Shown in pieces: positions 15,235 to 22,955 of a DNA stretch of 32,605 nucleotides; positions within the stretch are counted from its first letter, which is position 1; each line of letters opens with the position of its first letter. This DNA comes from Colwellia sp. (GTDB taxonomy: Bacteria; Pseudomonadota; Gammaproteobacteria; Enterobacterales; Alteromonadaceae), in NCBI GenBank assembly GCA_026196955.1, contig JAPHTO010000137.1:1-32605 (forward strand). The letters run 5' to 3'. The position numbers were made by a program, and so were the translations under genes. Below the pieces are notes generated by a model. The model searched no databases. It worked only from the letters and a program-made list of their open reading frames with translations, and was not told the DNA's origin.

Positions 15235-16797
15235 ATGAGTAAATTAACTAAAACAGTGGTTGTTGTTGGTGGTGGTATTGCTGGTTGGCTTACAGCTGGC
15301 CGCTTAGCTGCAAAACACCAAAGTCACAAAGCGCATGGTTTAAATGTTGTTTTGATTGAGTCTGCAAATATTCCTGCTGTTGGCGTAGGTGAAGGCACTT
15401 GGCCAACCATGCGTAATACTTTAAAGGCCTTAGGTATTAGTGAAACGGATTTTATCAGAGAGTGTGATGCCAGCTTTAAGCAGGGGGCAAAGTTTGCTAA
15501 GTGGTGTACTGGCAAAGAAGATGATTTTTACTATCACCCCTTAGTGTTGCCTCAAGGTTTTGGTAAAACTGATCTGGCTGCTCATTGGTTAGCAAAGCAA
15601 GGGCAGGTTAGTTCATTCTCAAATGAGGTTTGCTATCAAGAAGCTATTTGTGAACAAGGTTTGGCACCAAAAACAATCCGAACTCCTGAGTTTTCTGACG
15701 TAGCCAATTATGCCTATCACCTAGACTCAGCAAAATTTGCTGTATTCTTACAAAAACACTGCCAAGAAAAGCTTGGGATTACTCACATCATTGATGACGT
15801 AGTTGTTATTAACTCAGTAGATACGGAGTATGATGCAGATAAGGGAGATATAAGCAGTGTTACAACTCAAAATCATGGTGATATTAGCGGCGAATTATTT
15901 GTAGATTGTACAGGTTTCTCTTCACTATTATTGGGAAAACATTTTGGTATACCTTTTAAGAGTTGCCGTGATAGTTTGTTTATCGACACCGCATTAGCGT
16001 TACAGGTTCCCTATGATAGTGACGATTCATCGATAGCATCACATACTATTTCAACAGGGCAAGAAGCTGGTTGGATTTGGGATATTGGCTTGCAGCATCG
16101 TCGTGGTGTTGGTTATGTCTATTCGAGTCAGCATTCATCGGAAGAGGAAGCTAAAGCCGTTTTAGCTGAGTATGTTGGTGAGAAGTTTTCATCATTAGAT
16201 GTACGAAAAATCCCCATTGTTAGCGGTCATAGAGAAAAGCTCTGGCACAAAAACTGTGTTGCTATTGGTTTGTCTGCTGGCTTTTTAGAGCCACTAGAAG
16301 CATCTGCGCTAGTCATGGTAGAACTCGCGGCGCAAATGGTAAGTGAACAATTGCCACAATCTCGTGAAGTGATGGAGGTGGTGGCAAAACGCTTTAATGA
16401 AACAGCGCTTTATCGTTGGCAAAAAATTATTGATTTTTTAAAGCTGCATTACATATTAAGTGAGCGGACAGAGCCATTTTGGGCTGACAATCGTGATCCT
16501 GAAACTATTCCCCAAAGCTTAAAAGAATTGATGAAATTATGGCAATATCGTGCACCTGCTGATCATGATTTCACCAGTAATAATGAAGTGTTCCCCGCAG
16601 CAAGCTATCAATATGTTTTATACGGTATGGGCTTTAAAAGTGACTATTGCCATACAACCTACATTTTTGAAGATAAGGAGCTTGCTGAAAGCCATTTCAT
16701 GCAAAATAAAAAGCTGATCGATAAGGCTTTATCTTCATTGCCAAGTAATCGGGAATTATTAAATAAAATCAAAGAATTTGGTTTTAGCCGTATTTAG
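15235..16797 (+). CDS. Flavin-dependent tryptophan-halogenase-family protein
   Basis: A 520-residue FAD protein of the Trp_halogenase (PrnA-like) family. It has the dinucleotide motif VVVVGGGIAGWLTAGRLA, then VGVGEGTWPTM. Lys 82 in DASFKQGAKF lies at the site of the lysine that positions hypohalous acid in PrnA and RebH, and the Glu of EPLEAS matches the second catalytic residue. The signature WxWxIP of classical halogenases reads WIWDIGL here, so the isoleucine is kept but the proline is replaced. Its association with TonB receptors and SapC genes is known for related enzymes, some of which halogenate indoles in vitro while their natural substrates are unclear. I chose the ATG at 15235 over an in-frame TTG nine bases earlier. 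It is followed closely by the SapC-like gene in one operon. Confidence 0.88.
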   Translation: MSKLTKTVVVVGGGIAGWLTAGRLAAKHQSHKAHGLNVVLIESANIPAVGVGEGTWPTMRNTLKALGISETDFIRECDASFKQGAKFAKWCTGKEDDFYYHPLVLPQGFGKTDLAAHWLAKQGQVSSFSNEVCYQEAICEQGLAPKTIRTPEFSDVANYAYHLDSAKFAVFLQKHCQEKLGITHIIDDVVVINSVDTEYDADKGDISSVTTQNHGDISGELFVDCTGFSSLLLGKHFGIPFKSCRDSLFIDTALALQVPYDSDDSSIASHTISTGQEAGWIWDIGLQHRRGVGYVYSSQHSSEEEAKAVLAEYVGEKFSSLDVRKIPIVSGHREKLWHKNCVAIGLSAGFLEPLEASALVMVELAAQMVSEQLPQSREVMEVVAKRFNETALYRWQKIIDFLKLHYILSERTEPFWADNRDPETIPQSLKELMKLWQYRAPADHDFTSNNEVFPAASYQYVLYGMGFKSDYCHTTYIFEDKELAESHFMQNKKLIDKALSSLPSNRELLNKIKEFGFSRI

Positions 16798-16824
16798 TCT
16801 TCTGATCATAAAGAGTAATAATTA

Positions 16825-17544
16825 ATGACACAGCTTGTTGTAATCGATAACAAAAATCACCTCAAATTGAAAATAGATAGCAATAAAGCTGAGCAACATG
16901 GGGCTAACTTGCATTTGGTACCGGCAGTGATGTCAGAGTTTATTAATATGGCCATTCAGTACCCATTAGTTATCACAAAAAATGCAGATACTGGGCAGTT
17001 TGTTATAGCCGCCATGTTGGGTTTTGAAGCAGGTGAAAATTTATTTTGGCGAAAAGAGCAATGGCAAGGTTTATATTTACCATTACAAATAAGACGGCAA
17101 CCTTTTTTTGTCAGTAGTGCTGAAAATAGTAGTGAAGAAGGGGATTATGTTGTTTGCTTCGATAGTGACAGTCCTACAATTTCACCAAAGAGTGGTCAGG
17201 CAATATTTGAGGATAATGGCGAAGAAAGTGAATATTTTCAAAAAGCAAAATCATGCCTTGCTCAATTGCTTAAAGGAGAAATTGATAATAAACGTTTGTT
17301 AGCGAACCTAGAAGAGTTGGAACTCTTGCAAGTGATGAAAATGGAGATTACCTTTGCTAATCAGCAAACAACCACCTTGAACGGCTTATATACAATTGAT
17401 CAAGATAAATTAGCAAACCTATCGGCAGACCGTATTGCCAAACTACATAGTGAAGGTCTATTGCAAGCCATATACACCTTGATAACATCAATGGGTCAAA
17501 TGCACCATTTGATCGATTTAAAAAATAAAAAATGTGATTGTTAA
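16825..17544 (+). CDS. SapC-like protein
   Basis: A 239-residue soluble protein of the SapC family (named after a gene next to the Campylobacter S-layer locus; not the peptide-transport SapC). The family core is visible as HLVPAVMSEFINMAIQYPLVITKN, FVIAAMLGFEAGENLFW and WQGLYLPLQIRRQPFFV. Its C-terminal half has LNGLYTIDQDKLANLSADRIAKLHSEGLLQAIYTLITSMGQMHHLIDLKN. No signal peptide or membrane segment is present. It follows the halogenase-like gene by 27 bp, with AAAGAG as the ribosome site. SapC homologues recur next to TonB receptors and halogenase-like genes in marine bacteria and caulobacters, but the biochemical role is not established. Confidence 0.85.
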   Translation: MTQLVVIDNKNHLKLKIDSNKAEQHGANLHLVPAVMSEFINMAIQYPLVITKNADTGQFVIAAMLGFEAGENLFWRKEQWQGLYLPLQIRRQPFFVSSAENSSEEGDYVVCFDSDSPTISPKSGQAIFEDNGEESEYFQKAKSCLAQLLKGEIDNKRLLANLEELELLQVMKMEITFANQQTTTLNGLYTIDQDKLANLSADRIAKLHSEGLLQAIYTLITSMGQMHHLIDLKNKKCDC

Positions 17545-17572
17545 TCCATGTGTCACTCAAAAGTAGCTATTC

Positions 17573-18280
17573 ATGTATGATTTTAGCTTAAATGCCCAGT
17601 CAGCTATAACTGAGGTTTTCATTGGTGAAGAGCAAACTCCGCTACTAATCGTTGATGATTTTGCCAAGAATCCAGAGGATATAATTGCATATGCTGGCGA
17701 TGGTGCCAGTTTTAAGGCCGGACCGAAGAATTTTTATCCAGGCAAACGAAAGCCTGTACCTAGTCAATATAGTGAACAAATTTGTCAACGATATTTAAGG
17801 GAGTTCAGACAATATTTTGGCTTTAAACAAGCTAGGAAAGCTAAGTCTGTTGGTTCAGCATTAGCAATAGCAGGTACGCCTGTAGAAGAGCTTCGTCCTA
17901 TCCAAATGCTCCCTCATATCGACACGCCACAAAGTAACCAATTAGCTGTGGTGCATTATTTATGTTCATCTGAGCACGGAGGTACGGCTTTTTATCGTCA
18001 TAAGCAAACAGGCTATGAAACTATCACTCCGGAGCGATTGAATAAGTATGCTAGCCAAGTTAAAAAAGAAGCCATTGCAAATCAATTGCATAAAACACCT
18101 AGTTACATGAATGGTAGCAATAGTATGTTTGAGCAACTATATTCTGTAGAGGCTAGCATGAATAGAGCAATAATTTACCCGAGTAACCTTTTGCATTCAG
18201 GAAATATAAACCCATTATTTTTATCACTTTCCCCAAAAAAAGGGCGGTTAACTATTGGCAGTTTTATTATTGTTGAATAA
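17573..18280 (+). CDS. DUF6445-type protein, candidate 2-oxoglutarate/Fe(II) oxygenase
   Basis: A 235-residue soluble protein found in the same cassette as halogenase-like and SapC genes in other bacteria; I recognise it as DUF6445-like. The order of residues is that of an Fe(II)/2-oxoglutarate dioxygenase: His 115 and Asp 117 in MLPHIDTPQ, a GGTAFYRHK strand typical of prolyl-hydroxylase-like folds, His 208 in NLLHSGNI, and Arg 225 in KGRLTIGSF, 17 residues later, where the 2-oxoglutarate carboxylate is usually bound. This reading is inference from motif spacing and has not been tested by structure here. The gene lies 28 bp after sapC and 114 bp before the sigma factor, on the same strand. 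An oxygenase would make a natural partner to a flavin halogenase/oxygenase acting on the same substrate. Confidence 0.7.
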   Translation: MYDFSLNAQSAITEVFIGEEQTPLLIVDDFAKNPEDIIAYAGDGASFKAGPKNFYPGKRKPVPSQYSEQICQRYLREFRQYFGFKQARKAKSVGSALAIAGTPVEELRPIQMLPHIDTPQSNQLAVVHYLCSSEHGGTAFYRHKQTGYETITPERLNKYASQVKKEAIANQLHKTPSYMNGSNSMFEQLYSVEASMNRAIIYPSNLLHSGNINPLFLSLSPKKGRLTIGSFIIVE

Positions 18281-18394
18281 TTAATTTATTTTTTATGGAG
18301 GAAAATATTTCTTCAATCGTCTTAGTGTTAAGGAATTAAGAAAACAATCATAAATAACCTTAATAATTAAAGCTAAGAAGCAATAAAATATATT

Positions 18395-18964
18395 ATGACA
18401 ACTGACGATACCTTACATAAAAGTTTTATATCAGCACGAAAATTAATGCACCGAGTTATTTCTCGTATTGTGCCGCCTCGTGAAGTTGAAGATATCGTAC
18501 AAGAAACTTATGTGCGTATTTGCCAAGTTGAAAAGAAAGAAAGCATAAAACAGCCAAGGTCTTTTTTACTTAAAACAGCTAAAAATTTAGCATTTGATCA
18601 TCTTAAACGTTCCGAAACGAGGTTAGTTGATTCTGTAAATGATTTGGCCGAGTTTGATTGTTTTGTTAGCGCTGATGATGACGTTTTTCAGCAAGTAGCT
18701 ACGGATAAAGAGTTTAGTCAATATTGTCAAGCAATTAGAGAGCTTCCAATTCAATGCCGTAAGGTATTTGTATTAAAAAAAGTCTATGGTTATTCACAAA
18801 AAGAAATTGCCAATAAACTAGAAATAAGTGAAAGCACTGTGGAAAAGCACATTGCTTTAGGTGTTAAACGTTGTACCTATTTTATGATGCAGCTAACAAA
18901 AGAAGAAAGATCGGAAAATATGAAAAGTGCAGGAAAAGCAAATCAATTAGGAGGATTACGCTAA
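18395..18964 (+). CDS. FecI-type ECF sigma-70 factor
   Basis: A 189-residue extracytoplasmic-function sigma factor. Region 2 covers about residues 10-75 (MHRVISRIVPPREVEDIVQETYVRI, then FLLKTAKNLAFDHLKR), which bind core polymerase and the -10 element. Region 4 covers about 110-165 with the helix-turn-helix YSQKEIANKLEISESTVEKHI for the -35 element. The 35-residue spacer and the region-4 sequence are those of the FecI-like class that works with FecR and an STN-bearing receptor. The gene overlaps the FecR gene by one base (TAATG). It should direct transcription of the receptor and cassette upstream. The upstream 114 bp contain no evident RNA or ORF, so it could be read from the upstream operon or from its own promoter there. 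Confidence 0.92.
   Translation: MTTDDTLHKSFISARKLMHRVISRIVPPREVEDIVQETYVRICQVEKKESIKQPRSFLLKTAKNLAFDHLKRSETRLVDSVNDLAEFDCFVSADDDVFQQVATDKEFSQYCQAIRELPIQCRKVFVLKKVYGYSQKEIANKLEISESTVEKHIALGVKRCTYFMMQLTKEERSENMKSAGKANQLGGLR
18949..18954 (+). promoter_or_regulatory. Strong ribosome binding site (AGGAGG) that fixes the FecR start
   Basis: AGGAGG lies nine bases before the ATG at 18964, inside the last codons of the sigma factor gene. It shows that the FecR protein starts at MTNVHSL and not at the in-frame ATG 93 bases upstream. With the one-base stop/start overlap it indicates coupled translation of sigma and anti-sigma. Confidence 0.75.
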
Positions 18965-20007
18965 TGACGAATGTACACTCTCTTAATACAGATGATGCTA
19001 TGTTTGAACAAGCTAGCTTATGGATAGCAAGAATGGATAGAAGCTTGACAGCACAAGAGTGCGAAGATTTTAAAGCATGGCTAGTAGAAAGTTCTAAGCA
19101 TCAAAAGCTAATTATCGAAATGGCAAGTATGTGGGATAAAATGGATGCTTTAGAAAACCTTGCGGAATTATTTCCAGAGGCAGATAAAAACTCAACTACA
19201 AAAATGGAAAGTAAAACAAGTCTTTGGCCAATTGCCTTAGCAGCTTCTTTTGTCTTTGTAGCACTAATAGGGTTGCTTGCTAATAATGGCATTTGGCGCT
19301 TTATTAATGGCGGAGAAGAATACGTTCGCTATGAAACAGCAGTCGGTGAAAGCAGTACTATTTATTTACCTGATAACTCTAAAGTATTGCTTAATACCAA
19401 TAGCATTTTAATGGTGAGCTACACTGATGATTATCGTTTACTTGAGTTACAACGTGGTGAGTTACATGTTGAAGTTGCCCATGATAAAACTAGACCTTTA
19501 AGTGTTGTTGCTAACCATAAAGTTATTCAAGCTGTAGGCACTGCCTTTAGTGTGCAAGTGAGTTCGCAAGAAATTGAATTAATTGTCACGGACGGTAAAG
19601 TCATTATTGGTGAATTGAGCGAGCAACAAGAAGTGAATGAGGACGCCTTATCGATCCCTATAGACGCTCTTGCAGTTTCAAAAGGTGAAATTGCATCTTT
19701 AGCCGTATTGGAAAGTGGTGCTGACACTGTTACTCCAATTGATACAAAATTGATTGATCAAAACCTTTCATGGCGACAAGGTAACTTAGTTTTTAAGGGC
19801 GAAACATTAGCCCAAGCAATGGCAGAAGTGAGTCGCTATACCTCAGTGAAATTTGAAATAGCCGATGAAGAACTTAAAGATATGAAAATAGCAGGGCGCT
19901 TTAAAACTGGCGATGTTAAAGGTCTTATTGGTGCGCTAAATCATAACTTTAATATTAAAATTGATAGAGTAAATAAAAGTTTGGTTGTGCTTAGGAAGCA
20001 GAGTTAG
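18964..20007 (+). CDS. FecR-family anti-sigma factor/signal transducer
   Basis: A 347-residue single-pass inner-membrane protein. Residues 10-60 form the cytoplasmic N-terminal domain that holds the sigma factor (FEQASLWIARMDRSLTAQECEDFKAWL, DUF4880 type). A membrane helix lies at about 88-111 (WPIALAASFVFVALIGLLANNGIW). The periplasmic FecR domain follows (YETAVGESSTIYLPDNSKVLLNTNS through VVANHKVIQAVGTAFSV). The C-terminal STN-like domain (SWRQGNLVFKGETLAQAMAEVSRYTSVKFEI) contacts the receptor's STN domain in the FecA-FecR paradigm. The gene is translationally coupled to the sigma factor and closed by a strong terminator. With the STN receptor in the same cluster the whole surface-signalling chain is present. 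Confidence 0.92.
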   Translation: MTNVHSLNTDDAMFEQASLWIARMDRSLTAQECEDFKAWLVESSKHQKLIIEMASMWDKMDALENLAELFPEADKNSTTKMESKTSLWPIALAASFVFVALIGLLANNGIWRFINGGEEYVRYETAVGESSTIYLPDNSKVLLNTNSILMVSYTDDYRLLELQRGELHVEVAHDKTRPLSVVANHKVIQAVGTAFSVQVSSQEIELIVTDGKVIIGELSEQQEVNEDALSIPIDALAVSKGEIASLAVLESGADTVTPIDTKLIDQNLSWRQGNLVFKGETLAQAMAEVSRYTSVKFEIADEELKDMKIAGRFKTGDVKGLIGALNHNFNIKIDRVNKSLVVLRKQS

Positions 20008-20029
20008 CCTTGTCAATTAACTCCCTTGT

Positions 20030-20068
20030 TAGCCATTGAGTATTTACTCTTTGGCTATTTTTTTATTT
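20030..20068 (+). terminator. Strong rho-independent terminator after the receptor/sigma/FecR operon
   Basis: TAGCCA (20030-20035) pairs with TGGCTA (20052-20057), and GAGTA (20038-20042) with TACTC (20045-20049). The two stems are separated by a symmetrical TT/TT internal loop and capped by TT. A run of eight T's, then A and four T's, follows. It ends the operon 22 bp after the FecR stop. Confidence 0.85.
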
Positions 20069-20323
20069 TACTATTTCCTTTTTATCTTATTCAAGCTTGA
20101 TAGTGTCTATACTCAATCCTATGTGGTTATATTACAATTAACAGCGTGATTAATACTGCTGTATTAGCTTTTTTTGGATTTAAATAATGTTAATGTAGTA
20201 ATATTACGTAAATATAAAAGGGTTACAGATTTACATTTTAAAGCGTTAGTCAATTTTTAGAAAGTTTTGGCATGGAAAATTATAAAGTAATGAGCAGTAC
20301 AACTATAAAAATAAGAGGTAAAA
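20069..20323. promoter_or_regulatory. Upstream region of the sugar-porter gene
   Basis: This is 255 bp of very AT-rich non-coding DNA that should contain the promoter of the sugar porter. It holds TAATAC-TGCT-GTATTA (20151-20166), a perfect 6-bp hairpin followed by GCTTTTTTT, which could be a weak terminator or attenuator. It also holds the 10-bp palindrome GTAATATTAC (20198-20207). I see no ORF and no convincing -35/-10 pair. Confidence 0.4.
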
Positions 20324-21727
20324 ATGCAAGATGAAAAAGTAGAAAACATGTTCTTTGTGATCTTAATAAGTTGCGTAGCAACGATAGGTGGATTCTTATT
20401 TGGTTTCGATAGTGGTGTCATCAACGGTACTGTTGATGGGTTAAGTCAGGCGTTTAATTCAGATAGTGTCGGTACCGGTTTTAATGTTGCTTCTATGCTA
20501 TTAGGTTGTGCTGTTGGGGCATTTTTTGCAGGGCGGTTTGCCGATAAATATGGCCGAAAAACCTTATTAATGGTGTCATCCATTTTATTCATTATCAGTG
20601 CTGTAGGCTCAGGTATTGCTAGTAGTTCTGTTGAATTTGTCTTTTATCGTATTATTGGCGGATTAGCTGTTGGTGCTGCTAGTGTGATGACGCCAGCGTA
20701 TATCAGCGAAATAGCTCCAGCTCGCATTCGAGGCATGTTAACAACCATTCAGCAAATAGCCATTATTTCGGGGTTATTTTTAGCTTTTGTCAGCAATTAT
20801 TTATTAGCGATAAACGCGGGTGCATCAACCAACGAATTTTGGTTAGGTTTTGAAGCATGGCGCTGGATGTTTTGGATGGAGTTAATTCCTGCGTCTATCT
20901 TTTTTCTTGCTTTATTTTTTATCCCAGAAAGCCCTCGATTTTTAGTGGCTAAAAACCGCCGAGCAGAAGCGGAAGTCGTATTGGCAAAAATATATGGTCA
21001 ACAAGCTGCTACAGATAAAGTCTCTGAAATATATGATTCTTTTGCCGAAGATCATCACGAGCCAAAATTATCCGATCTATTAGATAAAGTATCAGGTAAA
21101 GTGCGTCCTATCGTTTGGATTGGTATCGGCCTTGCCACTTTTCAACAACTTGTCGGCATCAATGTGGTTTTTTATTACGGTTCGGTACTGTGGCAAGCCG
21201 CAGGTTTTTCCGAAAGTGACGCCTTATTCATCAACATGCTCAGTGGCGGCTTAAGTATACTAGCTTGTGTGATCACTTTAGTATTAATCGATAAAGTTGG
21301 TCGCAAGCCATTTTTAACCTTAGGCTCTATCGGTATGAGTTTAAGTTTAGCCATTATGGTGTACGTGTTTGCTAACGCAGGTGTTGATGCCAATGGTGAT
21401 TTACAACTTGGCTCGCAAGGTACACTGGCACTCATTGCAGCCAACGTCTATGTATTCTTTTTTAATATGTCTTGGGGACCAGTTATGTGGGTGATGTTAG
21501 GTGAAATGTTCCCTAACCAAATTCGTGGCTCAGGCCTAGCAATAAGCGGTTTAGCCCAATGGGGGGCAAATTTTGCCATCACCATGAGCTTCCCTATTAT
21601 GTTAGCTTCGATTGGTTTAGCTGGCGCGTATGGTTTTTACACTATTTCAGCCCTAGTCGCGGCGGTATTTGTTTATAAATATGTCCATGAAACCAAAGGC
21701 ATTGAATTAGAAAACATGCAGGGTTAA
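20324..21727 (+). CDS. Sugar-porter-family MFS transporter (sugar:H+ symporter)
   Basis: A 467-residue, twelve-helix inner-membrane transporter of the sugar porter family (XylE/GLUT relatives). Signatures in order are GGFLFGFDSGVINGT in helix 1, ADKYGRK in loop 2-3, the helix-4/5 stretch YISEIAPARIRGMLTTIQQ, PESPRFL after helix 6, the helix-7 QQLVGINVVFYYG sugar-contact motif, DKVGRKP in loop 8-9, and the end VHETKGIELE. Nothing is missing compared with the family length. An AAGAGG ribosome site precedes the ATG. It sits between two terminators and so is a separate transcript, but its place after the receptor cluster suggests that it moves the receptor's ligand, or its product, across the inner membrane. 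A monosaccharide such as glucose, galactose or xylose is the likely cargo class. Confidence 0.92.
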   Translation: MQDEKVENMFFVILISCVATIGGFLFGFDSGVINGTVDGLSQAFNSDSVGTGFNVASMLLGCAVGAFFAGRFADKYGRKTLLMVSSILFIISAVGSGIASSSVEFVFYRIIGGLAVGAASVMTPAYISEIAPARIRGMLTTIQQIAIISGLFLAFVSNYLLAINAGASTNEFWLGFEAWRWMFWMELIPASIFFLALFFIPESPRFLVAKNRRAEAEVVLAKIYGQQAATDKVSEIYDSFAEDHHEPKLSDLLDKVSGKVRPIVWIGIGLATFQQLVGINVVFYYGSVLWQAAGFSESDALFINMLSGGLSILACVITLVLIDKVGRKPFLTLGSIGMSLSLAIMVYVFANAGVDANGDLQLGSQGTLALIAANVYVFFFNMSWGPVMWVMLGEMFPNQIRGSGLAISGLAQWGANFAITMSFPIMLASIGLAGAYGFYTISALVAAVFVYKYVHETKGIELENMQG

Positions 21728-21746
21728 TTTGCCAGACCTTTCTGAT

Positions 21747-21772
21747 AAACGCTCCTAGCAAGGAGCGTTTTT
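21747..21772 (+). terminator. Rho-independent terminator of the sugar-porter gene
   Basis: AAACGCTCCT (21747-21756) pairs perfectly with AGGAGCGTTT (21761-21770) around the loop AGCA, and further T's follow. It lies 20 bp after the stop codon. Confidence 0.9.
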
Positions 21773-21847
21773 AGTGCTTTGTAATGGACAACGTAATAGA
21801 GATAGTGATAAATAACACGCGGCCTTTGTATTTACTTAACCTGTAAG

Positions 21848-22909
21848 CTACAAAGTAAATGTTTTAATACTTCCTATATCTTGTTTGATAATAAATTCAT
21901 TGAGATTATCAGCTAACCTATCTGTTTCACTTAATACGGTTAACCAGTATTTAATACGAGTGTTTGCCTCTAAATTTTTGAAATCATTTCTATCGGGAAT
22001 CTTCTGATATGGCAAAGATTCAATAAATTTAGCTGATGGTACTAACAATACGGTATTTTGATAATTCTTTGATAACACTTGCCTCGATGAGTTTTTATCA
22101 AACCAGCCTGCTTTTGGAACAGGGCTGAAATGAGGGTATAAGGTTAATCCTTCTGCTTGATTTTCATGCGATAATGAAAAATCAAAGTGGTAATCAATAA
22201 TACCGCCATCACGATACATGCCTTTTGGCGAGCCATGAATATCTTTAATACCGGACATCACTAACGGAATAGAGCCTGAAGCTAACAGAGCACTACCAAT
22301 ATTGTCTTGAGTGAAGTCAACATAATGACTTGTAAAACCATAGGGGTCGTTAATTTTCATGTCACTTGAGGAAGGACGATAAATATAGCGCTCGTACTGC
22401 CAAGTGAGTAACCGTCGATCAATTTTGTTTAATAAAATACTGCCAAGTAAACCGGCACCTTGAATCAGTTTGTTTTCGTAACCTGTTAGGCCTTTATTTT
22501 TCGCAACAATAAAGTGTGCCTTAATGGTAGGGTTATTGATGATTTCATCGATGCCATTACTGTCAAAAAGGTGAGCCAGCATATCAATGGCAGACTGAGA
22601 AATATCAGCTGCACTCGGTTTTTCGCCATACTGGGTTCGGGCATACTTATCGGCTAATCGGGTAATGGCCGCTACAGGATCGTTTTGGGCAAAGCAAGCG
22701 GCGCGAAATGCCCCTGCACTAGAGCCAATAACATTTAACTCGGTTGTCCGTTCGTTAAAAAAATCACCGAATAAGTACTTATCTAAGCCAAAAAGGGTAA
22801 ACCATTTCGGGCCTCCACTAGCACCTAAAAAGTTAGTGAACAACTCTTGTTTAAAGCCTTGTTCTTGGATGGTTTTTAAGGCGTTGGAGCCTGCGTATAT
22901 GTCTAACAT
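21848..22909 (-). CDS. Patatin-like phospholipase/acyl hydrolase
   Basis: A 353-residue patatin-like protein. The oxyanion-hole segment is GASGGPKW (residues 29-36), the nucleophile elbow GSSAG has Ser 64, and the catalytic Asp lies in RDGGIIDYH (Asp 234), giving the Ser-Asp dyad. It has no signal peptide and no transmembrane segment, so it is cytoplasmic or membrane-peripheral, cleaving acyl esters of lipids. The first 37 residues are nearly repeated by a gene fragment 1.7 kb upstream (24468-24588), evidence of a past duplication. The gene lies 46 bp after the peptidase on the same strand. The ribosome site is weak (TAGACAA before the ATG), but both copies start at the same Met, which supports the start. 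Confidence 0.88.
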   Translation of the reverse strand: MLDIYAGSNALKTIQEQGFKQELFTNFLGASGGPKWFTLFGLDKYLFGDFFNERTTELNVIGSSAGAFRAACFAQNDPVAAITRLADKYARTQYGEKPSAADISQSAIDMLAHLFDSNGIDEIINNPTIKAHFIVAKNKGLTGYENKLIQGAGLLGSILLNKIDRRLLTWQYERYIYRPSSSDMKINDPYGFTSHYVDFTQDNIGSALLASGSIPLVMSGIKDIHGSPKGMYRDGGIIDYHFDFSLSHENQAEGLTLYPHFSPVPKAGWFDKNSSRQVLSKNYQNTVLLVPSAKFIESLPYQKIPDRNDFKNLEANTRIKYWLTVLSETDRLADNLNEFIIKQDIGSIKTFTL

Positions 22910-22955
22910 AAGTTGTCTAGCATAAAGTTATTTCACAGTTGCGTGTATTTTAAAT

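Noticed and set aside
15235-18280. Secondary-metabolite (halogenated natural product) cluster
   Set aside because: No polyketide, peptide-synthetase or tryptophan-pathway genes are present. The neighbours are a receptor, SapC and sigma/anti-sigma genes, a context of nutrient uptake.
18871-18963. 31-residue N-terminal extension of the FecR protein
   Set aside because: It overlaps the sigma factor gene out of frame, is unlike FecR, and a strong AGGAGG sits before the ATG at 18964.
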